From contig JBBBDQ010001028.1 of NCBI GenBank assembly GCA_037127315.1, positions 434,001 through 498,000 on the forward strand: a DNA stretch of 64,000 bases, written 5' to 3'. Below the pieces are notes generated by a model. It made no database searches and was not told the origin of the DNA. It saw only the letters and a list, made by a program, of their open reading frames with translations. This stretch comes from Ascarosepion bandense. Lineage: Eukaryota > Mollusca > Cephalopoda > Sepiida > Sepiidae. The position numbers and the translations under genes are program-made. Below, piece by piece: positions 11,376 to 25,100 of the stretch (within the stretch, counting starts at the first letter, position 1; the number at the start of each line of letters is the position of its first letter).

Positions 11376-11700
11376 GATTTGATGTCATAAGTTGATGTAC
11401 TTTAACAGTTATAAGGAGTCCTACATGATACAAAGCATCTATCTTATGACTTTTGGTATGCCAGAGTAAAATGGTAAACACCAGCCATAGAACTAGCAGT
11501 AGGCTTGATTTTGTGTCCAATCAAGGAGTGGCTAAAGCCTTCAATTGCAACGTCTTTTTGGTCACAATATTTGCAAACAAGTGAAATGTAGGCTCATCAG
11601 GTTATACAAGTCACTGAATATAGTAATGTTTTAGTCATTGTACTCCCTGACCTTCAGGTGACTTGAATTTCTCACTAAACACTTTATTTTGCTCACTAGG
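11376..11700. other. Unassigned stretch
   Basis: Flank of the Tc1 relic. It may include the transposon's 3' UTR and terminal repeat, but I cannot define the end. A 20-base motif near 11652 (CTTCAGGTGACTTGAATTTC) recurs in direct orientation with two changes near 11970. Confidence 0.3.
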
Positions 11701-11709
11701 TTAAATTTT

Positions 11710-11925
11710 TCTAGTTCCATGAGTCATGTCTCTTCTAGATGTCTCAGTATCAGTTATCTTCCTTCAACTCAACTGTTTTTTTTTTGTTCAGGTATTGGAC
11801 TCAACTTTTTGGGTCAAGTCACTGGATCCAACCAATGTTTTATCCACTGGGCCATGAGAGAGTTGAATTAAAGAGAGATAATTAATATTGAGACATCTGG
11901 AAGAGGCATGACTCATGGAACTAGA
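11710..11925. repeat. Fold-back repeat with 50-bp arms
   Basis: The arm 11710-11759 and the arm 11876-11925 are reverse complements with about five mismatches. The 116-base centre contains, on the minus strand, a tRNA-like stretch: TGGCCCAGTGG fits a Pol III A box, and about 45 bases later GTTGAGTCCAATACC resembles a B box. It could be a small non-autonomous fold-back element or a SINE head trapped between inverted arms. Confidence 0.55.
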
Positions 11926-14900
11926 ACAATCTACACTAGTGAATGAAAAAGGGTTCAGTTTGACTTCCTTCAGGTGATTGGAATTTCAAAGTGTACAACA
12001 GCCAAAACATTGTGAATATGGCAACAAAGATGAGGACAACAGTTTGAACAATTTAAATAATATAAATAATAATACCTCATCTCAGAAATAGACAAAGATT
12101 CAATCACAAAAATATTTTACAAAAAAATACTTTCATGTGTCATGAAAATCTAAATAAAAAGACATTAAATTACAAAAAGAAGCAATTTAAATAATCTACA
12201 GAAAGTAAAAATGAGCATTAGAAATGAACTTTGATATTCATTTTTATGAAAATAATGATAAATAGAACATTCAAGTGATTTGCAGGTTCTTAATAAAAAT
12301 GTTGTCTTGTTCTCAAATAAAATATACCAATGAAGGAATAAACACAAGATTACAAATATTTTTCTATTTTAAATGGTTTTAAAAGACATTTTTTGAGGAA
12401 TCATCAAGCTGTAAAAACAAGTGTGCATCATCTCGATCTACCAACAGGTAGACAAGAAATTGTACAAAGTAAAAGAGAATAAAACCAACATACAATGAAT
12501 GAATGTAAAAAAAAAAAAAAAAAGAACTTAAGATTAAGGACTGAATGATAAATCAGAAATGTCAATCTCAAATGACATACTGTTAAGGCATATGATCCAA
12601 AAACTAAGCTGGAGAAAACAACAAAATGAAGCCTATTTTTATTAATCTTGGTCTTGTAAAACAAGTAACATGCAGTGTCATCTACACATTCCATCAAATT
12701 AGAAAACCTAATGACTTTCTTACATTGCCTCATTACTGATTTTTAGAATGAGCAAATATCAAATATAACAGCAACACTGCACCTTCCAACAGTGATAAGT
12801 CTGGCTGATGATTAAACAAATACAATGCTCCCCAGCCTACTTCTAAGCAGGTAGTTAAAGCAAATATTTTATGTAGATAATGTGTTACTAGAGAAAAGAG
12901 TTTTTTTTTCTCTCAATCTGCCAATATTGATAGCTGATAGAAATTTTCATATTTTTGTAGCATAAGAAAAAATAAAACCAAGTCTGGTGTCAAAGTGATC
13001 AAAGATTATGCCAGCAGGTAATGCTGGCTATGTTAATAATTGAATGAAAAGGCTCAGTTGATATGCAATTCACGAGACAAAAATTGAGGAAGTCGTTTCT
13101 CAGTAGCTGAGTGAATCAGAAAAGAAACATGATACTATAATAAAAAGAGTTTGGGTCTAATTAGATCTGTATTTACAGTCAATTCATTTATAGCTTATTA
13201 ACAACTTGTACTGAAGTAGCTGCACCTAGGCAAAATGTTAGATGTATTTTAGGCAGAATTAAAGAGGTTATCAGTGGAATATTTATCCAGGGAGATGCTT
13301 GTGCATTTGTAACTGATTTTAGTGTGCATTTTAATTTGAATTACAGCAGGAAAATAGTTAGAAAACTAGGTAATGAAGAAACTATAGCATATCATCCCAT
13401 GGAATATGGGTATATAGCGAATAATATGAACATTAGATTTAAATGTAGATCAACATAGGAGTGGTTACTACCCTATTCAAGTTGCATCATCAATTCATGG
13501 ACATTGTACAGGTGAACAAGCTAAAGGTGCACTCTGTTGTGAACAACAGCAAGTAAAATGGACAGGACACATTTCAATCAATACAGATGTCCATGTGAAC
13601 AAGTTGAGGGAATGTTAATGTATTTATTATAGGCCTCAAGAAAGTATACCTGCACATGTGCAGGAGTCATTCTAACAGTCATGTTTAAAAGATTTGGATT
13701 TAGTCTCAATGTATCACCAATAATAATGAAGTCTGTGTAAAATGCTATGTTCTATGAATAGAGCCAATATTAAGTAAACATTAATTTGTTAATGAAGAAA
13801 GAATGTCTGCTGTAAGTGTCAAGACATATTTAATAGATTTTAGACTAATAAGTAGAAAGGACAGAGAATGGGTGGAACAGTCTGTTTGAATGCATGATTT
13901 GAAATTCAGGTGAGAACATGAGAATTATGGCAGAAAGGATGCTGTGGATATTCCTGATATTATCACAAGAAATGCCTTTTCCAAGTAGACTTGTGAAGTA
14001 GGCACTTCCCAATGTGTGGGTGACTCCATGCAGCAACAAGGTTTCAAAAACCGATTTATCACAATTATATAGATAATCCTGTTGAAATTATAAGATTAGA
14101 TCATTAAAAAATGAGAAACATTGGTGCATAAATGGAAAAGAATGAATGTACGTATCAATGCAAGCTCCTTGGTGATCAGAGTTTTGCTGAAGATTACTAT
14201 CTTTGTGAATAAGCATACTGTCTGAATCCAGTGAACAATGTATAATACATTAGAATTTGATAACATGTTGAAAAGAGTTAACCTGAGTCTTCAATGGCAA
14301 TGTATGATGAGATTGCAAACTAAAGTCACCAGTGAAGATGCTTAACATTAACTGTGTTAAGCATTCATATTAGAAATATAAACTTTTTGTTGACATGACA
14401 CTGGTAATGCCTGAAGTGAACATTGCAAAAGGAACTAACTAGAGTGTCATTGATGATTCAATGTGATGAACAGAGTAAATGAACCTAAAACATCTGTGTG
14501 GTTTAGCCATGGTCAAATATTGGAAATTAATCAATCCTGAAGTGAAATTACCATTTTCCTTCCCTGTCAATGTCAGTTGGTGGTTAACAAATGTAGAGAA
14601 TGTCAAAAGATCCAGCATGCAAACATGTCTATGAAAGAGGACAGTGGAGTCATTTACAGATAATAGCACTGCACTATTCTTTAGGGGTTTTGTGGGATAT
14701 ACTGTTATATTCCTTATGTACATATACTTCACCAGGAAATGGAATTGTGTATAGGTGCCACAAGAAAGTATCATGAGAATCGCTGCCAAAAAAGAAATGT
14801 TCCACACTTAAGGCAATCTATTTGTATAATGTAACACTAAAAGATTATCAGTTCAAACTTAGGTGTATCTGTTAAAGGTTTACATTTATGAAATTTTGTT

Positions 14901-15572
14901 AAAACACATTGATGAAGTGAAGCATGCCATATACAAGATGGAAATATTGTCTGGGTAAGGAAAAACTGAAATTACTACCCATGGATTTGGGAAGATTGCA
15001 ATCTATAGAAATTAATAGAATTCCATCTATCATATTAAGCATGTTCAAATCTTAAAATTCAATCAGTGTATTGGATGCCATTGGGGATGCAGTCTCTGCA
15101 AATGGAAATTTCATCAAGCGCTAAAAGTGAATGATATGGTCAGCAGTTGGAATTAGCTTGATCAGGTGAGGAAGCACTCCAAACTGAGCTCCAAAAGCCA
15201 CACTTGTTAAAAAAGCATCAAGTGGATAGGGATGACACACCCACTCTCAATAAAAAAAAATGCAATATACTTTTCTCAAAATGTACACAGGCAACAAGTA
15301 AAGAAAAAAAAACTTATTCAAAAATAACTTCAATTAATAAATAATCTAATATAAAATGAGACAAAATAATATAAAATTTATAAAGTTACAAGTACCAAAA
15401 ATTTTGTTTACAAATTTTCCATGTAAATTGTTACATTATAAATTGAGATAAATTAGTTGTAAGATGATATATGAAGAAGACAAAGTCCTTCACAAATTAA
15501 TCAATTCTAAAGTCTAATTCACTAACAAAAGCTATTTTATATACTACTGATGCTTACAAGTCTTATTTAGTA
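11926..15572. other. AT-rich stretch, no named gene
   Basis: 3.6 kb. Between about 13160 and 15230 the composition is less AT-rich and short open frames occur on both strands (for example 14807-14439 minus, 122 codons), which suggests a very old element or pseudogene. I do not recognise any protein block. A 9-bp inverted repeat near 14339-14370 (ATGCTTAAC and GTTAAGCAT) is the only structure seen. No splice-bounded exon was found. Confidence 0.35.
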
Positions 15573-15985
15573 CTAGCAGTATAGCCCGGCATTGCTCGGG
15601 CGTAATGAAAGCTTTAAAACTAATCTATGGTCCTGGAGCTCAAACTCTTTGGACATTGGCACGAAAGACTAAAAAGCAATAGTTGTTTCCAGTTAAAGCA
15701 AAACCGTAGACTGAAAGAAAAATAAATGGATGTAAGTCAATTTTCATTTCCTGGTATCGATATCAAATTTTCTGCACTATTGTAAGAACTGCAACCTTGA
15801 AACCTCTGAATATCATTTCTTATGTCTTTGTCTATGAGTGTATCAAATTTGATTAAAATCGGACCACTCCTTCTATAACCCAATTTTTTCGATCATCGAT
15901 ATTTATCGGGGGTACCTTGACACAAAACCTAGCTAAGAACACTCACAGACGCTTATAGTACAACTGTGTAAATTTTCATTCACAT
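15573..15985 (+). mobile_element. Short interspersed repeat, copy 1 (internally deleted)
   Basis: Starts ACTAGCAGTATAGCCC and includes GGTCCTGGAGCTCA, TAGTTGTTTCCAGTTAAAGC and, further on, GAACTGCAACCTTGAAAC and CTATAACCCAATTTTTTCG. Copies at 18004-18693 (minus) and 37561-38275 (plus) share all of these in the same order. This copy lacks the roughly 230-base middle part with the CA and TA tracts, and its last part beyond AACTGTGTAAATTTTCA. It has no coding capacity. I know this kind of end sequence as widespread in invertebrate genomes but cannot assign a class. Confidence 0.75.
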
Positions 15986-16149
15986 ATCTTAAAGATTATA
16001 TCTGCCAACAACAATGGGTTACAAAAATTTTTTTTTTTGTAAATTGTCTATGTTTTTTCAATTGATTTAGAACAATTTTACACCACTAAATCTGAAAATG
16101 ATATCTGTTTCTCTTGATCAGGTCAGGTTTTTATGCTAAGTTGATTTTT

Positions 16150-17390
16150 TAAAATTCCAATCTTTTGACTAAATCATTTACATTTTCTGCATAGTTCCTG
16201 GCCTTATTGGTGCCAAGAAAGTTCTTCACAACCAGAACAAAAGCCTTCCACCTTTCCGGTTCCACTTTGTTCATTGAGAGTTCAAAGTCATTAAAGCTGA
16301 TAGATTTTGAAGACCCTCAAAGATGCCAACTTTCAACTTCTCTATGGTCAATCTTGGAAAAGTCTGACGCAAGTAAGTGAAGCAGCCACCAACTTTGTCC
16401 AGAACTTGTTGGTGAACTGTTTAATCAAGCTGAGCTTGATGTCCAGCAGTGGAAAGAGTATTTTGTCTTTGCTTTCCACAGGGCTGTTGATGATGTTCCT
16501 TGCTCTGCAAGGCACCAATTACTCCTGCACAGGCCAGTCCTTCTTCATGTAATGCTGAGCAGTGTCCCTACTATTCCACATGCATAGAAAGCATGGTCAA
16601 GCCAGACTGCTGTCCCAACAAAAATTCTACAGCTTTAGATCAACACAAACCACTCATGGTAATCATAACAAATTTTCTTCAGCACATACTTCACCACTTC
16701 ATACTTTTTCAGTGTAGCCAAGTGAGCAAGAGGTACAGAAGCAAACTGGTTACCACTGAGCAGCAGAACACATTTCAGCAATCGCTTGCTGCTGTCAATG
16801 AACAGTTTCCAATTTTTAGATTTGTACGATGGCCCACCAAGCTTGTGCAGAAGATGAGTAATATCTGTACAGAATATAAAGTCTGCTTCAAAGAAAAAAT
16901 GGAGGTACTCTTGATGCCTGTTGCAGTAAAAGGTTATATGAGCACTCTCAGAGAGGAGTTTTTTTTTTTATCCTTCAATCTGGAATCCCACATTTCAGCA
17001 GAGGACTTTGACAAGCTGAGATCATTTAGCTTCTTTTGGGAAAAAGGATGTAAAGCATCATCATTAAAAACCATTTCTTATTGTTCATTTTCTTGAATAC
17101 TGGAGAAATATTCATCACTAAATTCAGGAAGTTCTACAAAGGGGGTACTGGAAATTTTATCAGCATGAGCAACATGATTCAAGATTAGGATACTTGAGGT
17201 TGCTCCAGTTCTTTCAATTGATCTCAGTCAGATCAATAATGCAGAAGTAGCACTCAGTGCCATGATTTGTTGGCTCCCTCCAAACCATAGGAATCCCAAG
17301 CTTCAGACAACTCTTGCCTTTGGTCCATTGACAGAGATACTCAGTGTATGCCTTGTATACTATGTGTGGCATCTCAGCTGATTACCAAGT
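16150..17390 (-). pseudogene. Relic of uncharacterised invertebrate transposon-like protein
   Basis: Read on the minus strand, with frame changes, successive blocks are: QWTKG, KLGI, PMVWREPTNH-like, CYFCIIDL (17390-17220); FVELPEFSDEYFSS (17150-17105); KSSAEMWDSRLKDK (17010-16965); HKLGGPSYKSKNWKLFIDSS with KRLLKCVLL (16855-16770); VPLAHLATLKKYE; then FLLGQQSGL, CMWNS, RAQHYMKKDWP, LFPLLDIKLSLIKQFT and FVLVVKNFLGTNKARNYAE. These blocks match, from memory, a family of predicted proteins that is repeated many times in arthropod and mollusc genomes; its molecular role is not known to me. Stops interrupt it throughout. Exact ends are uncertain. Confidence 0.6.
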
Positions 17391-17814
17391 TTAATATCAA
17401 AATAAGCATGGTAAGCATGCTTTATAAAACTTGCTACTTGATTCCTGTTAAAAACAATGATGTATTTGCTGCAGATGTAGCAGAATATATTGGAAATTTC
17501 AAGAAATAAAAATAATTTTGTATCATATAAAGTGAAAATACCCATACATATAAACAAAAACTCCCAAAAACGTAGCTTAGTTCAGAAAGTTGACCTGATT
17601 GAGCAAAGCCAATATTAATTTTGGATTCAGTACAACAAAAATCAGCTAAAAAAAATATTTTTAAAAATTTGGTACCAACCTGGAAGATTTCATTCTCTTA
17701 GGACGGTCTCATTGCATAGGTTAAATAAATCTAGTGAAAAAATACATTGTTGTCTTACCTCTATTTTTGTATATTCACAACTCATTCTCAGTCCACATAT
17801 AAGCTGTTTGTTTC

Positions 17815-19135
17815 TAGTAAAGATTATAGATTACTTTAATATCTTTCCCATGTAAATCAAGCTTTTCTAGTATTTCAAGTGAGTCTTTGTGTGATACTTC
17901 ATCAAAAACTTTTATGTAATCTATGAAACATAGGGATAGATCATTCTGCATTATTTTGCTCACTTTGACAGTATCTATCTAAATATTATTTATAAATGGA
18001 ACTTTATCTGTGTGTGTGTGTGTCTCCATTACCTATAGACTCTGAAACGGCTGAACCGATTTTCTTGAAAATTTACACAGTTGTACTATAAGTGTCTGAG
18101 TATTCTTAGCTAGATTTTGTGTTGAGGTACCCCCGATAAATATCAAAAATCGATAAAAATTGGGTTATAGGAGTGGTCCAATTTTAATCAAATTTGATAC
18201 ACTCATAGACAAAGACATAAGAAACGATATTCAGAAGTTTCAAGGTTGCAGTTCTTACAATAGTGCAGAAAATCGATATATATATATATATATATATATA
18301 AAAAGGCAAGATGTTTGTGTGTGTGTGTGTTTATCTGCCTGTATGTCTGTATTTTTTCCAGCCCTTTTATTTTAGTTTTTGCTTCGGGTTTGGCTCTAAG
18401 TAGGTATAATTATAGTTCTTAGTCTCAGCCATGATACCATTTACTCAGAGGACTTATTTAGCATTCAAAATTCAGTTTACGACAAAAATAACTTATTTGC
18501 TATTGATACCAGAAAATCAAAATTTGACTTACATCTATTTATTTTTCTTTCAGTCTACGGTTTCACTTTAACTGAAAACAACTATTGCTTTTTAGTCTTC
18601 CGTGCCAACGTCCAAAGAGTCTGAGCTCCAGGACCATAGATTAGTTTTAAAGCTTTCATTACACGTGAGCAATGCTGGGCTATACTGCTAGTTCTAATCA
18701 TAAAGGTGACATTTCCTGTCTCAGTATCTTGAACAATACCACACTGTTCTTGCCCTATTTCAGGTTGAATTCTGCTAGAAGTTTTATTCATTAGAATCAT
18801 AATAAGTTTAGTTATATAACTCATTAAGCTGAGTGTCCAATGGTGTTCACATACATTTGAAACTGGCTTCTTTAGCATTGCTATAAAGATATATCTACTG
18901 AAGTCTTTGGGTATTTCACCACTGTCTTATATTTTTTTTTATTATTTCAGTAACTTTATCAATCCAGAAATTTTTTAAGGCTGGCAAAACCTCTATTACA
19001 ATATCAGTTCCTTCTTTGTTTTTGTTCATCTTAGCCACTGACACAATTGGGTCATGTATGACAGACTCAATTTTCAATAAATCACAAATGCAAACCTCTT
19101 GCAAGAGTAACTTATCTGAACTGTCTCATTGAAGA
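17815..19135 (-). mobile_element. RTE-like LINE fragment, split by a short repeat
   Basis: The 5' part on the minus strand (19104-18916) reads VAKMNKNKEGTDIVIEVLPA and IDKVTEIIKK, then (18878-18700) LSLMSYITKLIMILMNKTSS and RIQPEIGQEQ, both closely matching the RTE-like element at 41195-43596. The RT continues left of the inserted repeat, at 17990-17815, as LSLCFIDYIKVFDEVSHKDS and LEILEKLDLHGKDIKVIYNLY (block A, first catalytic Asp present). The remainder of the RT is missing. It is a short, old fragment. Confidence 0.75.
18004..18693 (-). mobile_element. Short interspersed repeat, copy 2, inserted in RTE relic
   Basis: Reverse complement of the repeat at 37561-38275: ends in GGGCTATACTGCTAGT at 18676-18691 and starts near the GTGTGTGTGTGT tract at 18007. 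It contains the middle TA tract (18276-18300) and GT tract (18314-18330). The RTE reading frame resumes on its two sides (MIR at about 18700 and VSKIMQNDLSLCF at about 17955), which fixes the insertion. A possible short duplication TTAGA is visible at the right side and near 17985. Confidence 0.75.
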
Positions 19136-22100
19136 ACAATCAAAAATTTAATTTCTGAAAGAACAAGAAATCAATGAATGATTTTTAGTGTTATTTTTAT
19201 ATGCAAAAGAATAGGAACAGTAAATTGTGTTCTTTCATATGAATTTTGATCAAATAATGGAAAAAGAATCATGAAAATAAAAAATTATTTTAAACAAAGA
19301 ACCTGTTTAGAAATATAATTATTTATATCACTGCAAGTGTAACTAAACTATCATATGTAAAAAATCTATAATTCTTTCAACTTCACCAAATCACTAACTT
19401 TTGTATTTTTAACAATCAATTATAAACACTAATTAAATTCAAGTTTTTCTGAATGCAGCTTGTTTTCATTTTTTTTTTTAATTTAAATATCATTAGTTTG
19501 TTGGGCATTCTGGCATTCTTCCCTCAACTGTGTAAAATAATTACATTACTATTTTTTCTTTGCCAAATTTTCTATATTTCATTTTAAAATCAGAATAAAT
19601 CAGTATATAAAATCAGTATATAAAAGAAGAAAACATTTTAAACGGCTTATTCAAATGATTAGCCATTTATTACGAAGTTATTTTGCAAACTTTGATATCA
19701 ACAACAAAAAAAAGGTGTAGTTACTTGATAAAGTAGTTACTTACAAAAATAGTAATTAAGTAGTCTTATTTTATATCTCATAAAAATTAGCATACACTAT
19801 ATCAAATGTTTATTATGCAAGTCACTGCTTTCACATCAAATGTAGGTAAAATTTTCAGAATATTTCATATGATAAATATACTATGCTAATATCAGCTTAT
19901 GTTTTTATTAGAATTATTTTCAATAACTTGGGTATCACAGCTTATGCTTTTCTTAAGGGTCATGCACCGTATTTTAAATAAATATATAGCTACTGACATT
20001 TAATTTCAGATATATAAATATTGTTATGAGTCACACAAAAGATATAAGATCAAAAGAGAAACAAGTTGAACAGTGACCAGCAAATAGTTGAAAACAAAGA
20101 CAAGATAAAAACTGACTTTAAGAATGTCGCAAAAAGATTTTTAAAAAATTAAAAAGTTTGATAAACAAGTGGACTGATCAACAAGAAAATCCTTAATGCA
20201 GCTGATGTTGATGCAGAATATGAAGAACATTAATAAAAACATGAATTCAGCAAAATTATCACATTTAAGTAAATATCACAAACAGAAATGTATAATTTAA
20301 GCAAATAATTACATTAAAACCTATTTCATGGCAGTGATTTTTAGTAATGAATGTATAGCTATATTGGATGTGCCCTTAATGGAAACAGTCAGCTAAAAAT
20401 AAAAACAATAAAAGGGAAAATGTTTTGGGTTAGTGTCATCAACAACTTTAAAATAATTCTTTGTATTTATACAGAGAATTATTTTAAGTTCTTGAACAGG
20501 CTGAGTTTTTTTTTTTATCACAACCAAGATGCTAAAAAGTATATTTCTGCAAGTCAACACTCCTACACATTCTGCAAGGCTAACTATTGGCCACATTGCC
20601 AAAAAAGGTTTCAAAGACACTAAATTAATGGTCTCAACCTCTATAGATATTAATCCAACAGAAAACAAATGTATATGAGAATGGGAAACAACATTCAAGC
20701 AAAAAATATTTCTGGGAAGTAATAAAAACTAATGCAAGTAATATTAATTTAAAACAGTTAAAAAGTTAAAATCAATGACTGATGAAGGTTATAGAATGTC
20801 AAACTGCCCATATTAACATAAAAATGATAATTTCTTCTTGTATATGAGATATTATATTCACTAAATAATGAATCTTTTGGATTTATTTATAAAAACAAAT
20901 GTAACTTTTTCTTTACATAGAACCTAACAAATTGCCAGTTATCAATATGTTTGATAAGGGTAAAATATTAAAAGATGAAACTCACAATATATTGCACATA
21001 TAAATATAATCAGAAAATTTTACCAGCATCATTTATTTAATACCAAATTTCTAATGGAAAAAATGAACTTGCATAATACAGACAGTATAGTTGAAAAGAA
21101 AATTGTCTTCCATAGTCACTCCTGAAATAGTAAAGTAACAAGATATCAACATACATCATTTCAGGCCAATATTATATACAAATATTCCAACAGGTAAAAT
21201 GATTGAATTGGTTAATACTGTATCAGAATAAATTTAAAGGTTTTAATAAAAATGTATTTAAATAAAAAGAAACAAAGACAAAAGAATTAAATTTTAAATA
21301 CATCTAATTCCCAAGAATTTTTGTCTGAGGTAATAAACCGTCATTTCATTTAGAAGATATTTTCCAGTTACAGAATTAAAATATCAATCGATACTGATAG
21401 AAAATGAAAAATTAAGTTTTTATATATCAGTGAAAATTATTTACTGTAAAGGTTTTTTGCGATTAATGAACAGATGAATGTCATCAGTCATTAAGGACAG
21501 TTTTTTTTAAAAAATTATGCAAACACACACATAAAAGAGTATGCATTAGGATTTGTCATTTCTATTAAGACAAAAATTTTTTATATCTGAATATGAATCT
21601 ATAAAGCCTTTTAAATTATAATAGAGTGGAAAACCTTGATATTTGAATAAAACCAACATCAAACAAAATTATAAACAAGAAAGGCAAACAATTTTAAATT
21701 GATTTTTCACTATTATTTATTAGCATCTATAGTTTGATATTTATTTTCTTTAAATTCAAGATGATTATCATATTGTCAAAAACCTTAAATAAGGTATAAA
21801 ATGAAATTTTGTTCTAGATAGAATTTTATTAATAAGTTAAAAATGGTCCGTGTTCAAGTGCAGCTAAAATCTTTTGTCTCTCTTTGAATGAATGATGCTA
21901 GTAGTAGTAGTAGTAGTAATATTACCAAATCAAGACTGAAAGGAGAGGGGAAAAAAATCTTGCATTGTTGGATTGGAGGTGTTATATAGATGATTCTCAT
22001 TTCAGTCTGGGTTATTTTAAAAACAGCAAAGAAACAATACCAAAAGGCAAAGATCAAGAAAAAAAAATGATAATGGATAAAAAAAGATTGCTCTCATCAG

Positions 22101-25100
22101 TCATTTTTTAAACAACTTGAAAAGGAAGTTTTTAATTATTTTATTTATTTATTTTTATTTTTTTTTACTAGCACAAGCTGTTTCTGGATTTGGATGCAAG
22201 TGGGAATTTCCAAAAAATCTACAAGACTTAACAAAATGTGGGTTACTAATGTAACAGCTTAAATGCTATGCAATTTGTATATAATGGAGTAAATGTGAAG
22301 AGGCTGAGGAACATGTTTTGTTACTCATAATTTTGCATAAGTTTCTTGCATTTGTGTTAAAATAAAAAATTATTTTAAATTTAAGGTGGAACAATGTCAA
22401 AAAATATTTTCTTTAACTTGGTAAAGGCTCTTAAGATTTACGTTGCAAAACTCAAAAGTTTTTGTATATCAAGATAGCATTCATAAGGAATCTAACCAGA
22501 AGATGATTGCAAATAAAATGTTTAGTTCAAATTTTAATAAAACAGTAGAATGAAAAATAGAAATGCTCATAACTTGATTATAGTTTAGAGAGTAAATGCT
22601 ACTTGAAGTCCATTAAAGTTTGATTTTAATTTCAACAAATTTAACATTATATTAAGTGCTTTTTATCTTGCTATGAAAAAGTAAAATAAATAAATAAAAA
22701 AATGCTAAAAGTTATCTCCCCAACACAACTGTAATAAAGAGAAAAAATGGAAATAATATAACAATTTATATGTTGCAAAGTCATGCTAAACATTTTTTAA
22801 ATAACTAGAATCAAAAAAACATTTTTTAAAAGTTCCATTCCCAAAGAAATTGGTGTAATAATCTTATCTGTCTTACAATTATCACTTGATTAGGATTTAG
22901 TTAAGTGATGTTAATGTTCCAAAACATTATTAGAATTAGCCTGTCTTTTCTTGGAAATATGCCAACTATGATAATGAACTGTAACAGTTGAAAGTGAATA
23001 GATTGCTACACACAAATTCCTACAAACAATAAAAAAGCACAAAGGTTTATGAATAAATTTTCCGACTTTGCCCAACTTTTGATATTTCTTATAGCTTGAC
23101 TATGTTTATACATACTAAAATAAATCTTTAGCTCATCAAACAAAAAAAATGTTCAATCCAATCATAGATCACGTTAAATGCTAGCATTAAAAAATATAAT
23201 GAAAAAAATAAAGTACATAACTTTACATATTTTTAAATATTCTAATATTTCCAAGGATTGTGCATGAAATGTGATTTGGATTAATTTTGGATTAAATTTG
23301 CTTCATATGTTCTATTAGAAAAATATATTACTCTCTTCTTTGAAAAAGAGCCTTAGTCTATTTAAAGGACTTTCTGATATTTTAACCTAAATTACATTCA
23401 CTGCAAAAAAAGGATGCATTAGCCCAAAAAGTTTATTTTTGACATTAGATAGCAAAATGTAAGATTTTTTTTTCTTAGTTTTCGTTTAGTAATGTTAAAA
23501 AAAAAAGTTTTAGTTTTTACCTTAAAAAGTACTTAGCTCTAAACTGTGTTTACTGTTAAATACTATTATGAGCATCAGTTTTCAACGAGCATCATTCAAA
23601 ATGATCACTTGATTGCTATCATATCACCAGGGATTAAATAAAAAACAAGTGTTAACATTGATACATATTTATTTATGAATTCAAACATTGATGGCAAAAG
23701 AAAATAAGCAACATTTTTGACACCGTGTTTAAGGAAAAATAAAAATACAACTAAAATATATCCAAATATGTTGTTAGAAATGAATTTGTATCAGCTTTTA
23801 CAGGCTGTTTTGATGTTTCCACATAAGCAAAAAAGATAAAATTTAAGTGACTGTATTTCCAGGTGAAATTCATAATTTAAATCTAACAAATATGTTCCAT
23901 TAAAAAAAAAAAAGAGATAGATTGTGGGGCAAACAAAATGATCCATCAATAACTGTATGAAAAGCCAGCCTTAATTTATATTTTGCATTAGTAGGATTTT
24001 CAGAGGATCAAACTGATTCAAACACCACTGCTCTCAAATTATAGCAGTTGAAAGCAGCAATGAAAACCTCTTTTTTAATTTGCTATTTAGAATTACTTTT
24101 TCTGGTCTCATAATAAATAAAAATAAAATATTTCAATTCTTACCAAAAATTTATTCATTCATTTTTTAAAATGCCATTTCCCTTTAGGACATTGATCTCT
24201 GAAGAGTCATAACCATCTAAGAAATAAACTGTATTATCATGACTTCTTAGGAAATAGAGATAAATGGTTTCCCATTGTGATCTACATTACAATCTTGTAG
24301 ACTAGTTGTCATAACAAGGCTAAAGAACAGTTGACCATACTATTTACTCATAGCTAAGATGAGAAGAAATGGATTCATGCTTTTCCTAAGGACAGTGAAG
24401 TGAATGCAATAACCTCAGATGGACTTGAATTTGAACTTGGCCTGCTGATTTCATTTTCCATGGCAATAACCTTTACACCACCTGCATATTTTTTACCAAA
24501 ATATAAAAACAGAAAAATAAAAGGAATCACAAGATATGCTTCCTCAAATATTTTTAGTTAAAGAGAAATATTTTCTGAGTATACAAAATCTTGGAATGTT
24601 AATTACCTTTTTAAATAAATAGAAAAATAGTGTCATCAAAAGAGACAGAAAAATATGAAAAGAAACAGGAAAGAAAAATTTAAATATTAAAAAAATCCCA
24701 ACAGAATCTTGATCCATCACTAGAACATTTTAACAAGAACCTTTTTTTCCACTTTGAAACAATCTTTCAAAATCAAAATGTTTAGCAAAGACATCTTTTT
24801 AAATAATAAATTTAAATGCTAAAATAATGACTAGAAGGCGCCATCATAAATCCTAAACATTCCTAATTTAAACATAAAAATCTAGCATAATTGCCGAAAT
24901 AAGATTATACATTTTTAATTGGTAATCAATTTTTTCAATATTTCTTTTTGCAGATTTTTTTTTTTTCTGCAATGAAAAAGTACTTTAACAATTTGCATAA
25001 TTTTTCCTTTAAAATTTACTGTTTACAAAGATAATGTTAAGTAATCTTTAAATAAGACAAAGACAAAAAACAAAAAGTACATTATATAAAAGTATTGGGC

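Noticed and set aside
14439..14807. 122-codon minus-strand frame
   Set aside because: No recognisable domain and no splice signals; kept only as an unassigned old sequence.
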